64,000 nt of DNA, taken from contig JALKBU010000023.1 in assembly GCA_023091735.1 (NCBI GenBank), positions 62,001 to 126,000 on the forward strand, read 5' to 3'. This document shows, in pieces, positions 1 to 9,720 of the stretch (positions within the stretch are counted from its first letter, which is position 1; every line of letters starts with the position of its first letter). The notes beneath the pieces are model-generated. The model searched no databases. It saw nothing but the letters and a program-made list of their open reading frames with translations, and was not told where the DNA came from. The stretch comes from Trichomonas tenax. Its lineage: Eukaryota; Parabasalia; Trichomonadida; Trichomonadidae. The translations under genes and the position numbers were made by a program.

Positions 1-208
1 ATAACATACACACAAATGCTCTTTGAGAATTTGTTTAAATTTTTTTTTTGAAAATTAGAAATTGTGATTTTTGAACTGAAATGAGTTAGAATTAACAAAA
101 CTAGGTTATAAGCATATGAAATATAGTGATCAAATAGAAAAATATATTATAATTACTAATATTTGTTATTTTTTAATAAGAAGTGAAAATAAATTACACA
201 ATTTTATT
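1..208. other. Gene-free left edge
   Basis: AT-rich sequence downstream of the minus-strand gene that follows. I see no coding signal or folded element. Confidence 0.5.
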
Positions 209-1096
209 CTATATAGTAAATACGAATTCGTTAACAGATTTCAAGTCGTTAAGAAGTGTTGAAGGTCCAATTGGAATAATAAATTTCATCATTTCTGCCA
301 AATCCTCCATAATTGTTGCTCTGTCCTGCTCTGTGCAGGAAACGACAATTGAGTCCGGTGTAAGCTTCAATTCGATAGAATCAGATTCTCCTGTCCACGG
401 AACAGGATCAACAGGATTATCGACGCGTTTGATAGTTGTTTTCTTATCCGCCCATCCTGGATTGTATCTTGGCTGAACGAGAGTTTCTTTTGGCTTTGAT
501 GTCAGTTCTGGGAAATCTTCTTCTTTGAACTCGACAGGCTTTTGAGCCTTTGGCGTGTTTTGTGGCTTTTCGCGATGCTCTTGCTGCGGTTTGTTTTCTT
601 TTGGTTTATTTTGCTTTTTTCGTTTCTCTTTTGGCTTCTCTTGATTTTGCTTCTGCGGAGAATTGTTCTGTAGGTTCTTGTTTGACTCGACGATGTCCTG
701 CAATTCTTTAATTTGGCTTGGTCGTGTTGGCGGTGATTTCGGGGTTTCTGTTGTTGATATTATTTCTTCAGTAGGGAAAATGAGTGGAGTTGGCTTTTTC
801 GGTTCTACCTTTACAGGAATTGGAATCTTTTTGATAAATTCTTCGATATATTGTTCGGGAATGTCTGAAGAGAACAATGTCTTGAAAATTTCCATGAACT
901 GAGGCTTAGTGATGTCTGCTAAAGGAATATCGCCTTTTTTCGAGAATTGAGTAGATTTTTCTTTCGGGAATGGCTTTACTTGGATTTCTAGCTTGAAAAG
1001 CGTCATAACTTTGTCCTTGGGGAAGTCTATGCTCATCTTGAAGCTTTTTTCTTCAATGCTAGTAAACAATTTAAGGAATTCTTCTTGAGAAATCAT
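209..1096 (-). CDS. Lys/Pro/Gln-rich hypothetical protein
   Basis: 295 aa, opening with a real ATG and closed by TAG. I do not recognise the family. Residues 1-105 are mixed and may fold. Residues 110-185 are low-complexity, rich in Lys, Pro, Gln and Asn. A short ordered tail contains the stretch FKEEDFPELTSKPKE and then YNPGWADKK. The acidic FPEL-type motif and the basic linker would suit a cytoplasmic RNA- or translation-associated protein, but that is only an impression. Just upstream of the ATG lie two TGACA elements read in gene direction (plus-strand TGTCA at 1102-1106 and 1125-1129), the nearer one about 5 nt from the ATG. This supports the start chosen. Confidence 0.7.
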   Translation of the reverse strand: MISQEEFLKLFTSIEEKSFKMSIDFPKDKVMTLFKLEIQVKPFPKEKSTQFSKKGDIPLADITKPQFMEIFKTLFSSDIPEQYIEEFIKKIPIPVKVEPKKPTPLIFPTEEIISTTETPKSPPTRPSQIKELQDIVESNKNLQNNSPQKQNQEKPKEKRKKQNKPKENKPQQEHREKPQNTPKAQKPVEFKEEDFPELTSKPKETLVQPRYNPGWADKKTTIKRVDNPVDPVPWTGESDSIELKLTPDSIVVSCTEQDRATIMEDLAEMMKFIIPIGPSTLLNDLKSVNEFVFTI

Positions 1097-1521
1097 TTTT
1101 ATGTCACTTTCGCTGTCTAACTATTGTCACTTTTATTACAAAATAATTGTTTTAATGTTTTTCTTCATTTCAGATTAATATTTAGCAAAGGATTTAATGG
1201 GATATCGAATACAATCCTAAAATATATTATTGTGGCATGAATATTGATTCTTATTCCAAAACTATTTATTGAATGAGATATAATTTCTTATATTCATCAA
1301 ATAACTTTAAAATTATATTATTGGCAGGTTAGATTTGCTATATTGTTAAGCTCTTATATTAAAATATAATATTATCTCTAATTTGTAAATATTGAATTAA
1401 TTGAATGTTTTAGTTTACTAAATAAGAAGTGCTTTGAGTTTACATATGTTTAGTAATGATATTAGTAAATAATTCGATGGTAATGAAAATTTATTATAAT
1501 TTATAATACTGAATAATATAC
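1097..1521. other. Intergenic, 425 bp
   Basis: Contains the promoter side of the 209-1096 gene (two TGTCA elements) and the 3' side of the IWS1 gene. The rest is AT-rich and nothing else is recognisable. Confidence 0.5.
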
Positions 1522-2526
1522 TTATTTATTATGACGCCTGACCTTGTTGATTGACTTGAAGATTCTCATTGGTTCCTTGTTGAGTGTACTTGGCTGAGCC
1601 TGAACATTGAAGCCTCTTTCTTCAAGAGCCTTCATACGCTCATCCTGGCTTCTCATCTTCTTAGCGGCGTTCTGAGATCTGAAGTAGTTGGAGTTTCTCA
1701 TAGAGTTAGACATTTCACCATCTGGATCAATGATTGTAGAACGCTGTACTTCACTACCAGACTTAGCTTGGACGAGTTTACGCTTCCATGTTGAAAGTAA
1801 TTGTTCTTTAATTTCGACAATTTTTGGTTGCGTGTTTCTAGTGTCGATAGCGTTGACAACTTCGACGATACCCGAATTCTTGATATTTTCATCACTCAAT
1901 TTATACGAGCTCAAGCATTTGAGAATACCTTCGACAATTGTGAGATTTGGCTGAGAACCATCGGGGAAAGGAGAGAGCCAGTTCCTAAATCTTTCCAAAA
2001 TTCCTGCAGAAATCAGTGCCTTAGAAAGCTGTTTATCGTGAGATTGCGGTTCGAGTGTTTTGTTTAAAAATTGAAGCCTTAAAAATTGTGGCCTTTGCTT
2101 CGCGAGTTTCGCTCTCCATTCCTGATCGTAAGCTCTGTCCATTTCTTCTAAAATACTTTTTGCGCGTGTTTCTGTGAGTTTTAAGAATTCTTCATCCTCA
2201 TTTTTGCTTCCTCTCTTTGCCTTCTTTGGTAATAACGCGTTGACTTCGTCCTCGAGGCCTTTGGCGGCTGGATCAGTTGAAACTTTGGCCGCTCTCTTTT
2301 TCTTTGGCTTCTCTTGAGGTGCTTCTTCAGTATATCCGTAATCGTTCTGCGGTTCGTTGTCATTGTCTGAAATTGCGTCGTAATTTTCTTGTGGTGGAGA
2401 ATCTGAAGATGAAGAAGAGGAATCATCCTTCTTTGGCTCCATCTCCTCAACGTCCTTCTGCGCGCGCGCAACAAGCTCCGACTTATGATCCTGCTCCTCG
2501 TTGTCTGAAAGCTCAAATTCACTCAT
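1522..2526 (-). CDS. IWS1: Transcription elongation factor IWS1/SPN1
   Basis: 334 aa from the ATG at 2526; an upstream GTG in frame is not a plausible start. IWS1/Spn1 binds Spt6 and RNA polymerase II in the nucleus during elongation. The first ~100 residues are acidic and Ser/Lys-rich, as in the family. The conserved all-helical TFIIS-N/LW core follows at about residues 140-250. It carries LRLQFLNKTLEPQSHDK, the family's WLSPFPDGSQPNL signature and a closing LLSTWKRKLV. The C-terminal ~80 residues are basic and end in a run like KSINKVRRHNK. The gene ends in TAA. Its immediate leader contains CCAATTTTTAAAA before the ATG, similar to that of the VPS18 gene at 47213. The family assignment is strong; the function is inferred from homology. 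Confidence 0.85.
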   Translation of the reverse strand: MSEFELSDNEEQDHKSELVARAQKDVEEMEPKKDDSSSSSSDSPPQENYDAISDNDNEPQNDYGYTEEAPQEKPKKKRAAKVSTDPAAKGLEDEVNALLPKKAKRGSKNEDEEFLKLTETRAKSILEEMDRAYDQEWRAKLAKQRPQFLRLQFLNKTLEPQSHDKQLSKALISAGILERFRNWLSPFPDGSQPNLTIVEGILKCLSSYKLSDENIKNSGIVEVVNAIDTRNTQPKIVEIKEQLLSTWKRKLVQAKSGSEVQRSTIIDPDGEMSNSMRNSNYFRSQNAAKKMRSQDERMKALEERGFNVQAQPSTLNKEPMRIFKSINKVRRHNK

Positions 2527-2905
2527 TTTAAAAATTGGCACATCCGTATTTCCAAAAATTTTCGATATTTGTTGATATTTATAAATTACTTCATTATGGC
2601 TTATGATTTATTTGATTATTTCAATTTTGACACGTAATATTTTACACAACAAAAATTTTTACATGTCAGATTATAAAATTTTAGACTAAAATAAACTTTC
2701 AAGTTGAAACCAATCTAGTTATTTATTATGTTTGAAACCATTATAATAGTTGTTGCCATTCTAAACACATTGCTAGCAATGTCAAAATCATTTGTCCAGA
2801 TCGCAAATTAAAAAATGAAATAAAAAAGATATCTAAATGCCTCAATGTGAGAGATATTATAAATCTGATCACATTTCAATGATTCTGAAGGTGCACCAAA
2901 ACGTT
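2527..2905. other. Intergenic, 379 bp
   Basis: Upstream region of IWS1. It contains a TGACACGTAA element near 2626 (plus strand), roughly 100 bp from the IWS1 ATG. Otherwise AT-rich with no coding signal. Confidence 0.5.
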
Positions 2906-5365
2906 TTAAGTTAAATTGATGTTGTTCTTTTTGACAATTACTCCATTGTTGGAATTTCTTCTATTGATTATTAATCCTTCATGGCAATCAAAGTTGATAA
3001 AAGAATTTCCATTGCAACCGATTGCCCGAGAAGAATTGAACGAGAACTCTCTGATGTTGCGATTAACAATCACTTTAACTCCATTGCTAACAATGATGCT
3101 ATTGACTGAGAAATCAACATTTTTCATTTCTTTGTTTTTAACATCCACATGAATGCAATCAAAGTATTGGTGAATGGATATTGGAACAACAGTTGAATCA
3201 GACTGGATGTATAGGTTTGGATATTTCTCGCTTGCCCATATATCAATGTTACAACCAGTAACGAAATCTCCTTGTATCCTGATAAACGATGTTAAACTCC
3301 TTAATGAGATTGCAAAATTGCGACAAGTCGATGTGTATTTGTTTTTTATCTCGAAGTCTGCAGTAGAAGGAATCAAGCACAGATTCATCGCTGCTCCAAG
3401 GCTGTCCTCTAGGAGAGAATACTTTTTATAAAAAATATCTCCATTTTCGATTGTGATGCCATGAATGATGGGAGCAATAACCAAAAAAGAATACGTGATT
3501 TTGAAATTAATAAATGCAGAAAATATATCTCTTTCAGCATATGAAACTATAGATTTTGTATCAATCGATATTAAAGATGAGTTGTAGATATTTAACTTAT
3601 CGATGTAAGCCGGATATTGATCATATGTGAAAAGCCTTGCTTCAATATTATGGAGGAACATGAATGTGACATTAACAGCCATTATTATTGTGAGCGTTCT
3701 TGTCGAGTTAAATGAGAAGACGCAAACATTTCCGCTATCAGCAATTTCTATTTTCTTATCATCCGATGTTATGTTATAAAATAAAGACCATCCATCGGGA
3801 TTAATAACTGAATCAACAACAAGAAGAGTGCTATCAGAACCATTTATATCTCTTTGCTTGAATGATGTTTTAATGCTAAAATGAGTACTTTCGAAGTTGA
3901 TATGCGGTTTAATATTTTGTTGATTTAAATAAAATCCTTTGAAGAGCGTGAAATTCTTCGTGTAAATAGATTCTTCGTATATTCTGTTTTCAATAAAGTA
4001 AATGTTAATATGAGAATTGAGTAATTGATAGTATTTCTTAACTTCAACATATTGTGTTCCATTATATATTTGATAGAAAGGCAATGAAATCGAATAAATT
4101 GATGCAACATCCAGATTTTCAATGTAGATGAATCCTGGACAATAGATATGCGTTATATTATAAATGCAGCTTCCAATCAACTGAGAAACTTCATCGAAGT
4201 GATGGCTTTGTTCAAGGAAATGAATTAATGTTGGTACATAAGATTTAACTGTTTCATTACCTTGATAAAACATTATTCTTCGAATATCTACTAAAACTCC
4301 ATGAGGAGAATCAAAGGATATAAGGGACCCTTGCACAAGGAAGATCACCTGGAAATTAAAAACATCATCAGACCTGAGATTAATCGACATTGACGACTTT
4401 TGGTAACAATAAATATTTGGAGAATATGAATTCCTAAAAATCTCAAAACTACAATTCTGTTGTGGTAAAACACCGTAAACAAGATTGTTAGGGCGATGTA
4501 TTGGTGGATCTCCGAGACTTTTTATAAATATTATTGCATTATTTCCACCAAAAATTGCAAGAGAAGTTAAAATATTCATGTTTTGCCAAACCCGTAATTT
4601 ATAGTTTTGAATTGATGCATAAATTCGTGATGATAAGTAATAAAGATTGTTTTCAAAATTCATTGTCTGAATGAAAACATTTGCACGATATTTGACTACA
4701 ATTTGTTCATTTTCATAACGAATTTTAGTATTATCAAATGGATTGTAAAAATTCATGTAAAAAGATATCCTTGAACTAGGGTGTATAGGGGATGTTATGT
4801 TTTTTGATGGAGAACCATATAGTGTAACATTTTGCGCAGTTAATGATTTGAAAATTCTTAATGAGTCAAAATCTGTTAACAATGTATGTACGTATATCTT
4901 GGCATTAAGTTCTTGAATGCTATTCAGTTTAATTGACTTTAACATTAAATAATCGAAATTAATCTTCGTTTGTGAACTACTATAGTTAATATTTAGCATT
5001 ATTCCTCGAATTACAATCTTTGTATCAATGTTATGAGTATTATTGTCGATGTCAATAAACAATTCGGATCTCGGAGTACCATAAAAAGTGCATTTATAGC
5101 CTTGCATTTCTGATAATTTTATTCTATATTCCTTTTTATTGCCAGGGGTAACATATATATTGTATCTTCCGTTTGATTGGCGCAATAAATCGATTAATTG
5201 CTGTGAATCTATAATTGCAGGGAACATTGACGGACAGGCTTCATTGCTATCGTATTTTAGACAAATGCTTGTTGTTTTACTGAGTGATAATTTCAGTAAA
5301 AGGAAAAGAAAAATGCTTAAAATGTTGAGCTGACATATGACATGATTGTTTATTTTACATGACAA
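2906..5365 (-). CDS. Large secreted-type protein, start codon unclear
   Basis: Open frame of 819 codons ending in TAA. I do not recognise the family. The N-terminus has a hydrophobic core (NILSIFLFLLLKLSLS) typical of a signal peptide, followed by a Cys- and Asn-rich extracellular-looking chain with many NXS/T sites. There is no C-terminal membrane segment. The repetitive strand-rich texture could be a beta-helix or adhesin-like fold, but I see no clear repeat unit. The frame opens with TTG at 5365. No ATG lies in frame before the signal sequence, and the first in-frame ATG (about residue 47) would remove it. ATGs at 5343 and 5336 are in the other two frames. The gene may therefore be frameshifted at its 5' end, use a non-AUG start, or contain a sequencing error. 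TGTCATGTAA elements lie immediately upstream. Confidence 0.6.
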   Translation of the reverse strand: MSCKINNHVICQLNILSIFLFLLLKLSLSKTTSICLKYDSNEACPSMFPAIIDSQQLIDLLRQSNGRYNIYVTPGNKKEYRIKLSEMQGYKCTFYGTPRSELFIDIDNNTHNIDTKIVIRGIMLNINYSSSQTKINFDYLMLKSIKLNSIQELNAKIYVHTLLTDFDSLRIFKSLTAQNVTLYGSPSKNITSPIHPSSRISFYMNFYNPFDNTKIRYENEQIVVKYRANVFIQTMNFENNLYYLSSRIYASIQNYKLRVWQNMNILTSLAIFGGNNAIIFIKSLGDPPIHRPNNLVYGVLPQQNCSFEIFRNSYSPNIYCYQKSSMSINLRSDDVFNFQVIFLVQGSLISFDSPHGVLVDIRRIMFYQGNETVKSYVPTLIHFLEQSHHFDEVSQLIGSCIYNITHIYCPGFIYIENLDVASIYSISLPFYQIYNGTQYVEVKKYYQLLNSHINIYFIENRIYEESIYTKNFTLFKGFYLNQQNIKPHINFESTHFSIKTSFKQRDINGSDSTLLVVDSVINPDGWSLFYNITSDDKKIEIADSGNVCVFSFNSTRTLTIIMAVNVTFMFLHNIEARLFTYDQYPAYIDKLNIYNSSLISIDTKSIVSYAERDIFSAFINFKITYSFLVIAPIIHGITIENGDIFYKKYSLLEDSLGAAMNLCLIPSTADFEIKNKYTSTCRNFAISLRSLTSFIRIQGDFVTGCNIDIWASEKYPNLYIQSDSTVVPISIHQYFDCIHVDVKNKEMKNVDFSVNSIIVSNGVKVIVNRNIREFSFNSSRAIGCNGNSFINFDCHEGLIINRRNSNNGVIVKKNNINLT

Positions 5366-5649
5366 AAGAATATTTACATGACATAATGTTCTTTCTTTTT
5401 CTAGCTCTCAGATTATTGTTCTTCTAGTATTTGAACTATAATATCAACATAGCCTATAATGCTATATATTTGGTGATACAGTTAATATTTTTATTTATAA
5501 TTAGTTTATAATCAAATATATTCATTATAAATACATCAATTTAGTCTTTTAAACTTTGTATCGTTAAAACATTTTTACAGTAGATATAATAAAAGGCAAA
5601 TCATATTGATATTAATGATAAATTTATATTACAAACAATTTTATTTTTC
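5366..5649. promoter_or_regulatory. Upstream region with TGTCATGTAA elements
   Basis: Read on the minus strand, the sequence just before the 819-codon frame has two copies of TGTCATGTAAA (plus strand near 5355-5362 and 5375-5383). They match the TGACATGTAA family found upstream of many genes here. The rest is AT-rich. Confidence 0.35.
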
Positions 5650-6540
5650 TCAAATGTTATTTCTAGAGAAATTTTTGTGTTTATCTGCGGCACGGACATA
5701 TAGCGTAAAGTTATCTTGAGCCGTTTTATCGACTTCGTTTTTCTTGGCACGAAGATTGTCTTCTCTGATACCAATGCATTTTGTCATTGAAACTTTGACT
5801 TCTTGGACAGTGGAGAAGTAAATATATTCGAACCATAGCCTGTATCCTATCACCACACCAATGTAGTAGACCAGAAGAGCTGGTTTTGATTTCAAAATAT
5901 TTATTTTGTTTGTCTTTTTATTATATGAGTTTGATATGAAATAAGAAGTACTATCTGGCGAAGAAGTTGAAATTTCGATTGAGTCATCAGGATATTTTCG
6001 CTGTAAATCATCAATTTTTTGTCGAATTTGCTTTTGCGCGTTGTGTGTGAAGCAGCAGTTTGTTGCTGTTGTTACTTTGAGGCACTCGGAGTTCTTTATT
6101 TCTGGGAAAGGAGTCAAATCTTGCCAAGATTCATAATCAAAGTAAATCTGAGAAATTTCTCGAGTTTGGCTTTCTTTAGAGAATCTCATTATCTTCACAA
6201 CTGGAGGCCTTCCGAGGCTGTGCCGAACAGTGTCATGGAAATCCTTTGGCGTTGGCGTTTCAGTAAGTTGAAGAATAAAATATCTCGCACAGTGGAATTT
6301 GATGAACAACATTATGAGCATAAGTATCAAAATAACAATTTGGAACCATATTTCATAAGAATTTCTGAACATTGATATAACGATTCCGTACAAAATGTTT
6401 GTTAAAAAGTCTGATACTGCTGTTCCAACGAGTTTTGCAGTCATTCTTGGAGAGTAACATATGGCGAAGTAGGAAACCATCGTTGGCACCGCAAAAACTA
6501 TGACTTTGCACATCTCTGTGAGGAGAATGTGATCCTTCAT
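5650..6540 (-). CDS. Multi-pass membrane protein of unknown function
   Basis: 296 aa from the ATG at 6540; the longer frame begins with TTG and is not needed. Three hydrophobic segments lie near residues 9-27, 32-53 and 60-82. A hydrophilic domain of about 130 residues follows, with motifs RPPVVKIMRFSKES and YFDYESWQDLTPFPE and a Cys pair (NCCF). One or two further segments lie near residues 220-245 (ALLVYYIGVVIGYRLWF). Segments flanking a soluble domain loosely resemble the TMEM151-type arrangement, but I cannot confirm that. Two elements lie upstream (plus-strand TGTCA at 6564 and TGACA at 6582). The gene ends in TGA. Confidence 0.65.
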   Translation of the reverse strand: MKDHILLTEMCKVIVFAVPTMVSYFAICYSPRMTAKLVGTAVSDFLTNILYGIVISMFRNSYEIWFQIVILILMLIMLFIKFHCARYFILQLTETPTPKDFHDTVRHSLGRPPVVKIMRFSKESQTREISQIYFDYESWQDLTPFPEIKNSECLKVTTATNCCFTHNAQKQIRQKIDDLQRKYPDDSIEISTSSPDSTSYFISNSYNKKTNKINILKSKPALLVYYIGVVIGYRLWFEYIYFSTVQEVKVSMTKCIGIREDNLRAKKNEVDKTAQDNFTLYVRAADKHKNFSRNNI

Positions 6541-6695
6541 CTTTGAATTTGACAATTAAATTTTGTCACGTAAATAATTATTGACATGTAAATTCCCATG
6601 GTAAATTATTTTCAGATTTTTTCAGATTCCTTCTTTATGTCATCCAGAGTCAATGGGACACATTTGCATCATATTGAAGAATGTATCCCGCTACT

Positions 6696-8153
6696 ATGAT
6701 TCACATTAGCGATGAATTTTCGAGATTTCAGAAAGATTGCATTTTCGATGATATTAAATCTCTTCAACTTCCATATGGCTCATTCAGATCTCATCAACAC
6801 TATTGGAAGGATGATGTTCTCTTCGTGTTCTGCGCTTGATGCTCTGCTCCAATGGAAACATCGAAGTTGATTCAGAATTATATGTCTTCGAAGACCGCTT
6901 CACACAAGAACAAGACAGGAAGAAAATGGATGAGCGGCAAATTTGTAAATCATGGTTTTAATGATATTCCATCGCTAAATTTTCTGAAGGCGAAAACTAA
7001 CGAAATTTGGAACGATAGATATATTTTAGTACTAGATATATAGCCATGGTATAAATATAGCAATGCGTTATTAATCTAGATTTTGAGGGAAAAAGTCGAA
7101 CTTTTCTGGGAAAATCGATTAATTTTTGAGTACTTATCGTATTAGCTGGATATTTTATGTTAATTCTGACAAATGTTATCTCACCATGATGTGGAGCCTA
7201 AGAATCATAGATGTAGTAATCCCAGGGTTCTTTATGCCATTCGTTGATGTTATGCGTTCATTGATGGTTGATTTGCTTGAATGCGAAGAGATTCAAGTAA
7301 TAAAAATAGATTTGATTAATAAAGTCAATCTAAATATTATCCACATTGATACAATAGCATTGTTTCTTGATCTTGCATCAGTGTTGCGTCAGAAAAACAC
7401 TTCTGCAAATGCAAATATTTTCATTATGTTAAATAATTACAAAAAACTTAATTCTGAGCCTCGTAATCATGACTTTAGGTTCTACCTCAAAAGCATAGGA
7501 TATAACATTGAAGCTTATAAACACGAGAGTCAGATTATGGTATAAGCTAGGCACTGTTTTCAATTATGCGGCGTGGGATTACTATAAGGATCTAGAAGTC
7601 GAATTAAGGAAAGAATCATTCAATATTGATTAAATGGATGAAAATGGATTATAACTCATTGAAATAGCTTGCAAATATGGATCTGAAAAATGTTTTCTAC
7701 TGCTCGATATGACAAGAAACTTGAGTGCAGGATACCAACAACTTTAAATTTATTCACAAGAGCAGTTGAAGGAGGAAATATGATGATTTTACAGCACTGA
7801 CTTAACGGTAACGAGCAAATATTCAACATTGATGTATTGGATGCATCACTTACATATTTCAACTTCAAAACACTTTTAGCTGCTGCAATTAAGGCAAAAT
7901 CTCTCGAAATCGTTCAATATCTTGTTGAAAAAGGCGCTGATGTTAATGAGCAAGTTATTAATCAATATGATTTGTTTTTCATAATGACAAGAAATCTATC
8001 AACGTGATTTGTTTTTCATTGCATTAAGAAGTATATCAATTGGATTTGCTATTCATTAAGATATAAAACTCCATTATCAATTGCAACTGAGATGCAATCC
8101 CATGAAATTGTTGAGTATTTAAGGTCTAAAAATGCAAACTTATTGGAAACATA
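6696..8153 (+). pseudogene. Decayed DUF3447-type ankyrin gene, copy 1
   Basis: Remnants of a trichomonad ankyrin-repeat protein, broken by several frameshifts and stops. Fragments at 6696-6838 and 6852-7040 are in different frames. A fragment at about 7126-7545 parallels the N-terminal helical domain of copy 2 at 14040 (compare DVMRSLMVDLLECEEIQ with VMRTLTKNKLENDQIQ). Around 7545-7600 is the linker TVFNYAAWDYYKDLEVE, again like copy 2. Ankyrin repeats survive at about 7825-7965 (TLLAAAIKAKSLEIVQYLVE) and 8059-8153 (TPLSIATEMQSHEIVEYL), ending in TAA. Two and a half 37-bp repeat units separate these two ankyrin repeats. Not expected to make a functional protein. Confidence 0.75.
7969..8060 (+). 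repeat. 37-bp tandem repeat inside ankyrin pseudogene 1
   Basis: Two full 37-bp units at 7969-8005 and 8006-8042, both opening GATTTGTTTTTCAT, and a partial third unit that runs straight into the ankyrin codons for KTPLSIA. 37 is not a multiple of three, so the array shifts frame. The same unit family is found at 8672-8971 and 14805-15745. Confidence 0.75.
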
Positions 8154-8159
8154 ATTTCA

Positions 8160-8564
8160 TCCATTAAAATTGCACCAACGCAACTAATTTTTTCTTGAAA
8201 TCTATGTGCTTAAGTATATCAGCAATAAAAAATAAATAATGGTACTTTTTTTCCCCAATGTGACATCTTTTAGAAGTAAGCATTTGAGCTAAAAGAAGAA
8301 AAATTGGTTACCCAATGATTATTCAAATAATAATCACCGTTTTGATGTATAATCAATTGAATGATGATTAGAATCAATGGTGTTGCTGTCATTCAGTGTG
8401 AATTATTCAATTATTGACATATAAAAATGGGTATCTAAGACTCACTATAAATGGACAGATCCTGATTATTTTTAAATCACAAAATGCTTTAATATTCTTA
8501 AATTTAGAAATATTTTGACCAACAAAACTATAAATAAAATCATATCAAAGCAACAGAACATTTA
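8160..8564. other. Gene-free, 405 bp
   Basis: AT-rich sequence between plus-strand and minus-strand ankyrin remnants. The stretch 8310-8420 has fragments resembling the 37-bp unit in minus orientation, but they are too diverged to count. No intact gene. Confidence 0.4.
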
Positions 8565-8915
8565 TCCGATGGCGCCTTTAGATTTTAGGTATTGAATAAT
8601 TTCTGGAGATTCCATATCAATGGCAATTGATAAAGGAGATATATATCAAAATGATGGTCAAATGCGAATGATTGATTTCACATAATAATGGTGATTGAAT
8701 GTGAATGATTGATTTCACATAATAATGGTGAATGAATGCGAATGATTAGTTTTATTTCCTAATAAAGATCAAATGTGAGTAATTGATAAAATATCATAAT
8801 AATGCTCGAATAAAATACTTTAATGTTGACAATAGCCCCATGCTTAACTAAAAATCGAATGATTTCGAGAGGCTTCATTTCAATGGCAATTGATAATGGA
8901 CATTTATATTATAAT
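8565..8915 (-). pseudogene. Ankyrin-repeat remnants
   Basis: Two isolated ankyrin repeats on the minus strand. One at about 8824-8915 reads PLSIAIEMKPLEIIRFLVKHGAIVN. The other at about 8565-8640 reads PLSIAIDMESPEIIQYLKSKGA and ends in TAA. 37-bp tandem units lie between them, so they cannot form one reading frame. These are probably the 3' end of a third DUF3447-type gene, now fused to the end of the Myb gene on the same strand. Confidence 0.7.
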
Positions 8916-8971
8916 AATAATTAAATGAGACTAATTGATCCAAATTCATAATGACGACTTAATGTGGATGA
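8672..8971 (-). repeat. 37-bp tandem repeats around minus-strand ankyrin remnants
   Basis: Four consecutive 37-bp units at 8672-8708, 8709-8745, 8746-8782 and 8783-8819; the first two differ by only a few bases. Another unit at 8935-8971 lies on the other side of an ankyrin remnant. Each begins TTGAT or TTAGT on the plus strand. They are the reverse complement of the family at 14805-15745. Confidence 0.75.
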
Positions 8972-8979
8972 TTGATTAT

Positions 8980-9288
8980 TCATCTACATGAGAGATAGTT
9001 ACAAATGGAATTAGATGTTCTTCCTGGAAGCATTCCTGCAAGCTTTTGCCACGAAAATCCAAAGTTTGCATATATCCTCAGTTTTGAAGCATCTTCTTCT
9101 GGAGTCCAGTTTGATTTTGACAGTGAAGGTGATAAATAATTATTATATCTTTCACGGCACTGTCTTGGATTCCTTCTATTAATCTCAATTGAAATTATTT
9201 TCCAATCAATGGCTTTTCCAGCACCTTTAACAAGCTTCATAAGCTCCCTTTGGCGTGAAGTTTGATCTCTTTTGCTTGGCTTGTTCAT
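8980..9288 (-). CDS. Truncated Myb-like R2R3 DNA-binding protein
   Basis: 102 aa from the ATG at 9288; a GTG six bases earlier is not needed. It contains two SANT/Myb repeats. R2 is about residues 5-52, with the trichomonad signature NPRQCRERYNNYLSPSLS. R3 starts SNWTPEEDASK and has FSWQKLAGMLPGRTSNSI. Such proteins bind promoter DNA in the nucleus. The final helix of R3 is abnormal: after GRTSNSI it reads CNYLSCR and stops, where the family normally has a Trp or Tyr and a further tail. A 37-bp repeat unit begins a few bases before the TGA. The 3' end has apparently been replaced by ankyrin/37-bp debris, so function is doubtful. Confidence 0.65.
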   Translation of the reverse strand: MNKPSKRDQTSRQRELMKLVKGAGKAIDWKIISIEINRRNPRQCRERYNNYLSPSLSKSNWTPEEDASKLRIYANFGFSWQKLAGMLPGRTSNSICNYLSCR

Positions 9289-9720
9289 TGCCACACTCAG
9301 CCAAACTCATGAATAAATAAAAATTGAATGTATAATTTTATTGTGTATTTTTGGTGTCTAAAAACCAAGCTTTAAAATGCTGATATTTTTTTTCTTCGTT
9401 TCAAAATTGTTTTTAAAGTGAGGTCTACAAATCCAACTGACAATGCGTTTTTCTTATTTTTTTATGGAATAGTTATTTTCGCTCTCAATTTTTGAGATGA
9501 TTGTGAAATGTTAAACATTATGGTTCGAAAAGAAGCGAATATTTGTGAAGAAAAAAGATTCATACAGTTGACGTAGAATCTTTCGTTGATGATTGTGTTG
9601 TTCCTTTTATATGTCTTGATAGACTTCTGATGATTTTGACATGTAAATATCAAAAAATATGACATAATATTTTGACTATTTAAATTTTTGACTATCCAAA
9701 TTTGATTCATTTTTCTATGA
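9289..9720. other. Intergenic, 432 bp
   Basis: AT-rich. It holds a TGACATGTAA element near 9638 and a TGACATAA near 9660 on the plus strand. The 82-codon minus-strand frame at 9462-9710 has no family signal and I do not call it. Confidence 0.4.

Noticed and set aside
8672..8971. CRISPR-like repeats
   Set aside because: Direct tandem repeats without spacers, in a eukaryote, and derived from ankyrin sequence.
9462..9710. 82-codon minus-strand frame with ATG
   Set aside because: Hydrophobic/basic mix without a family; overlaps the debris around the kinase pseudogene.
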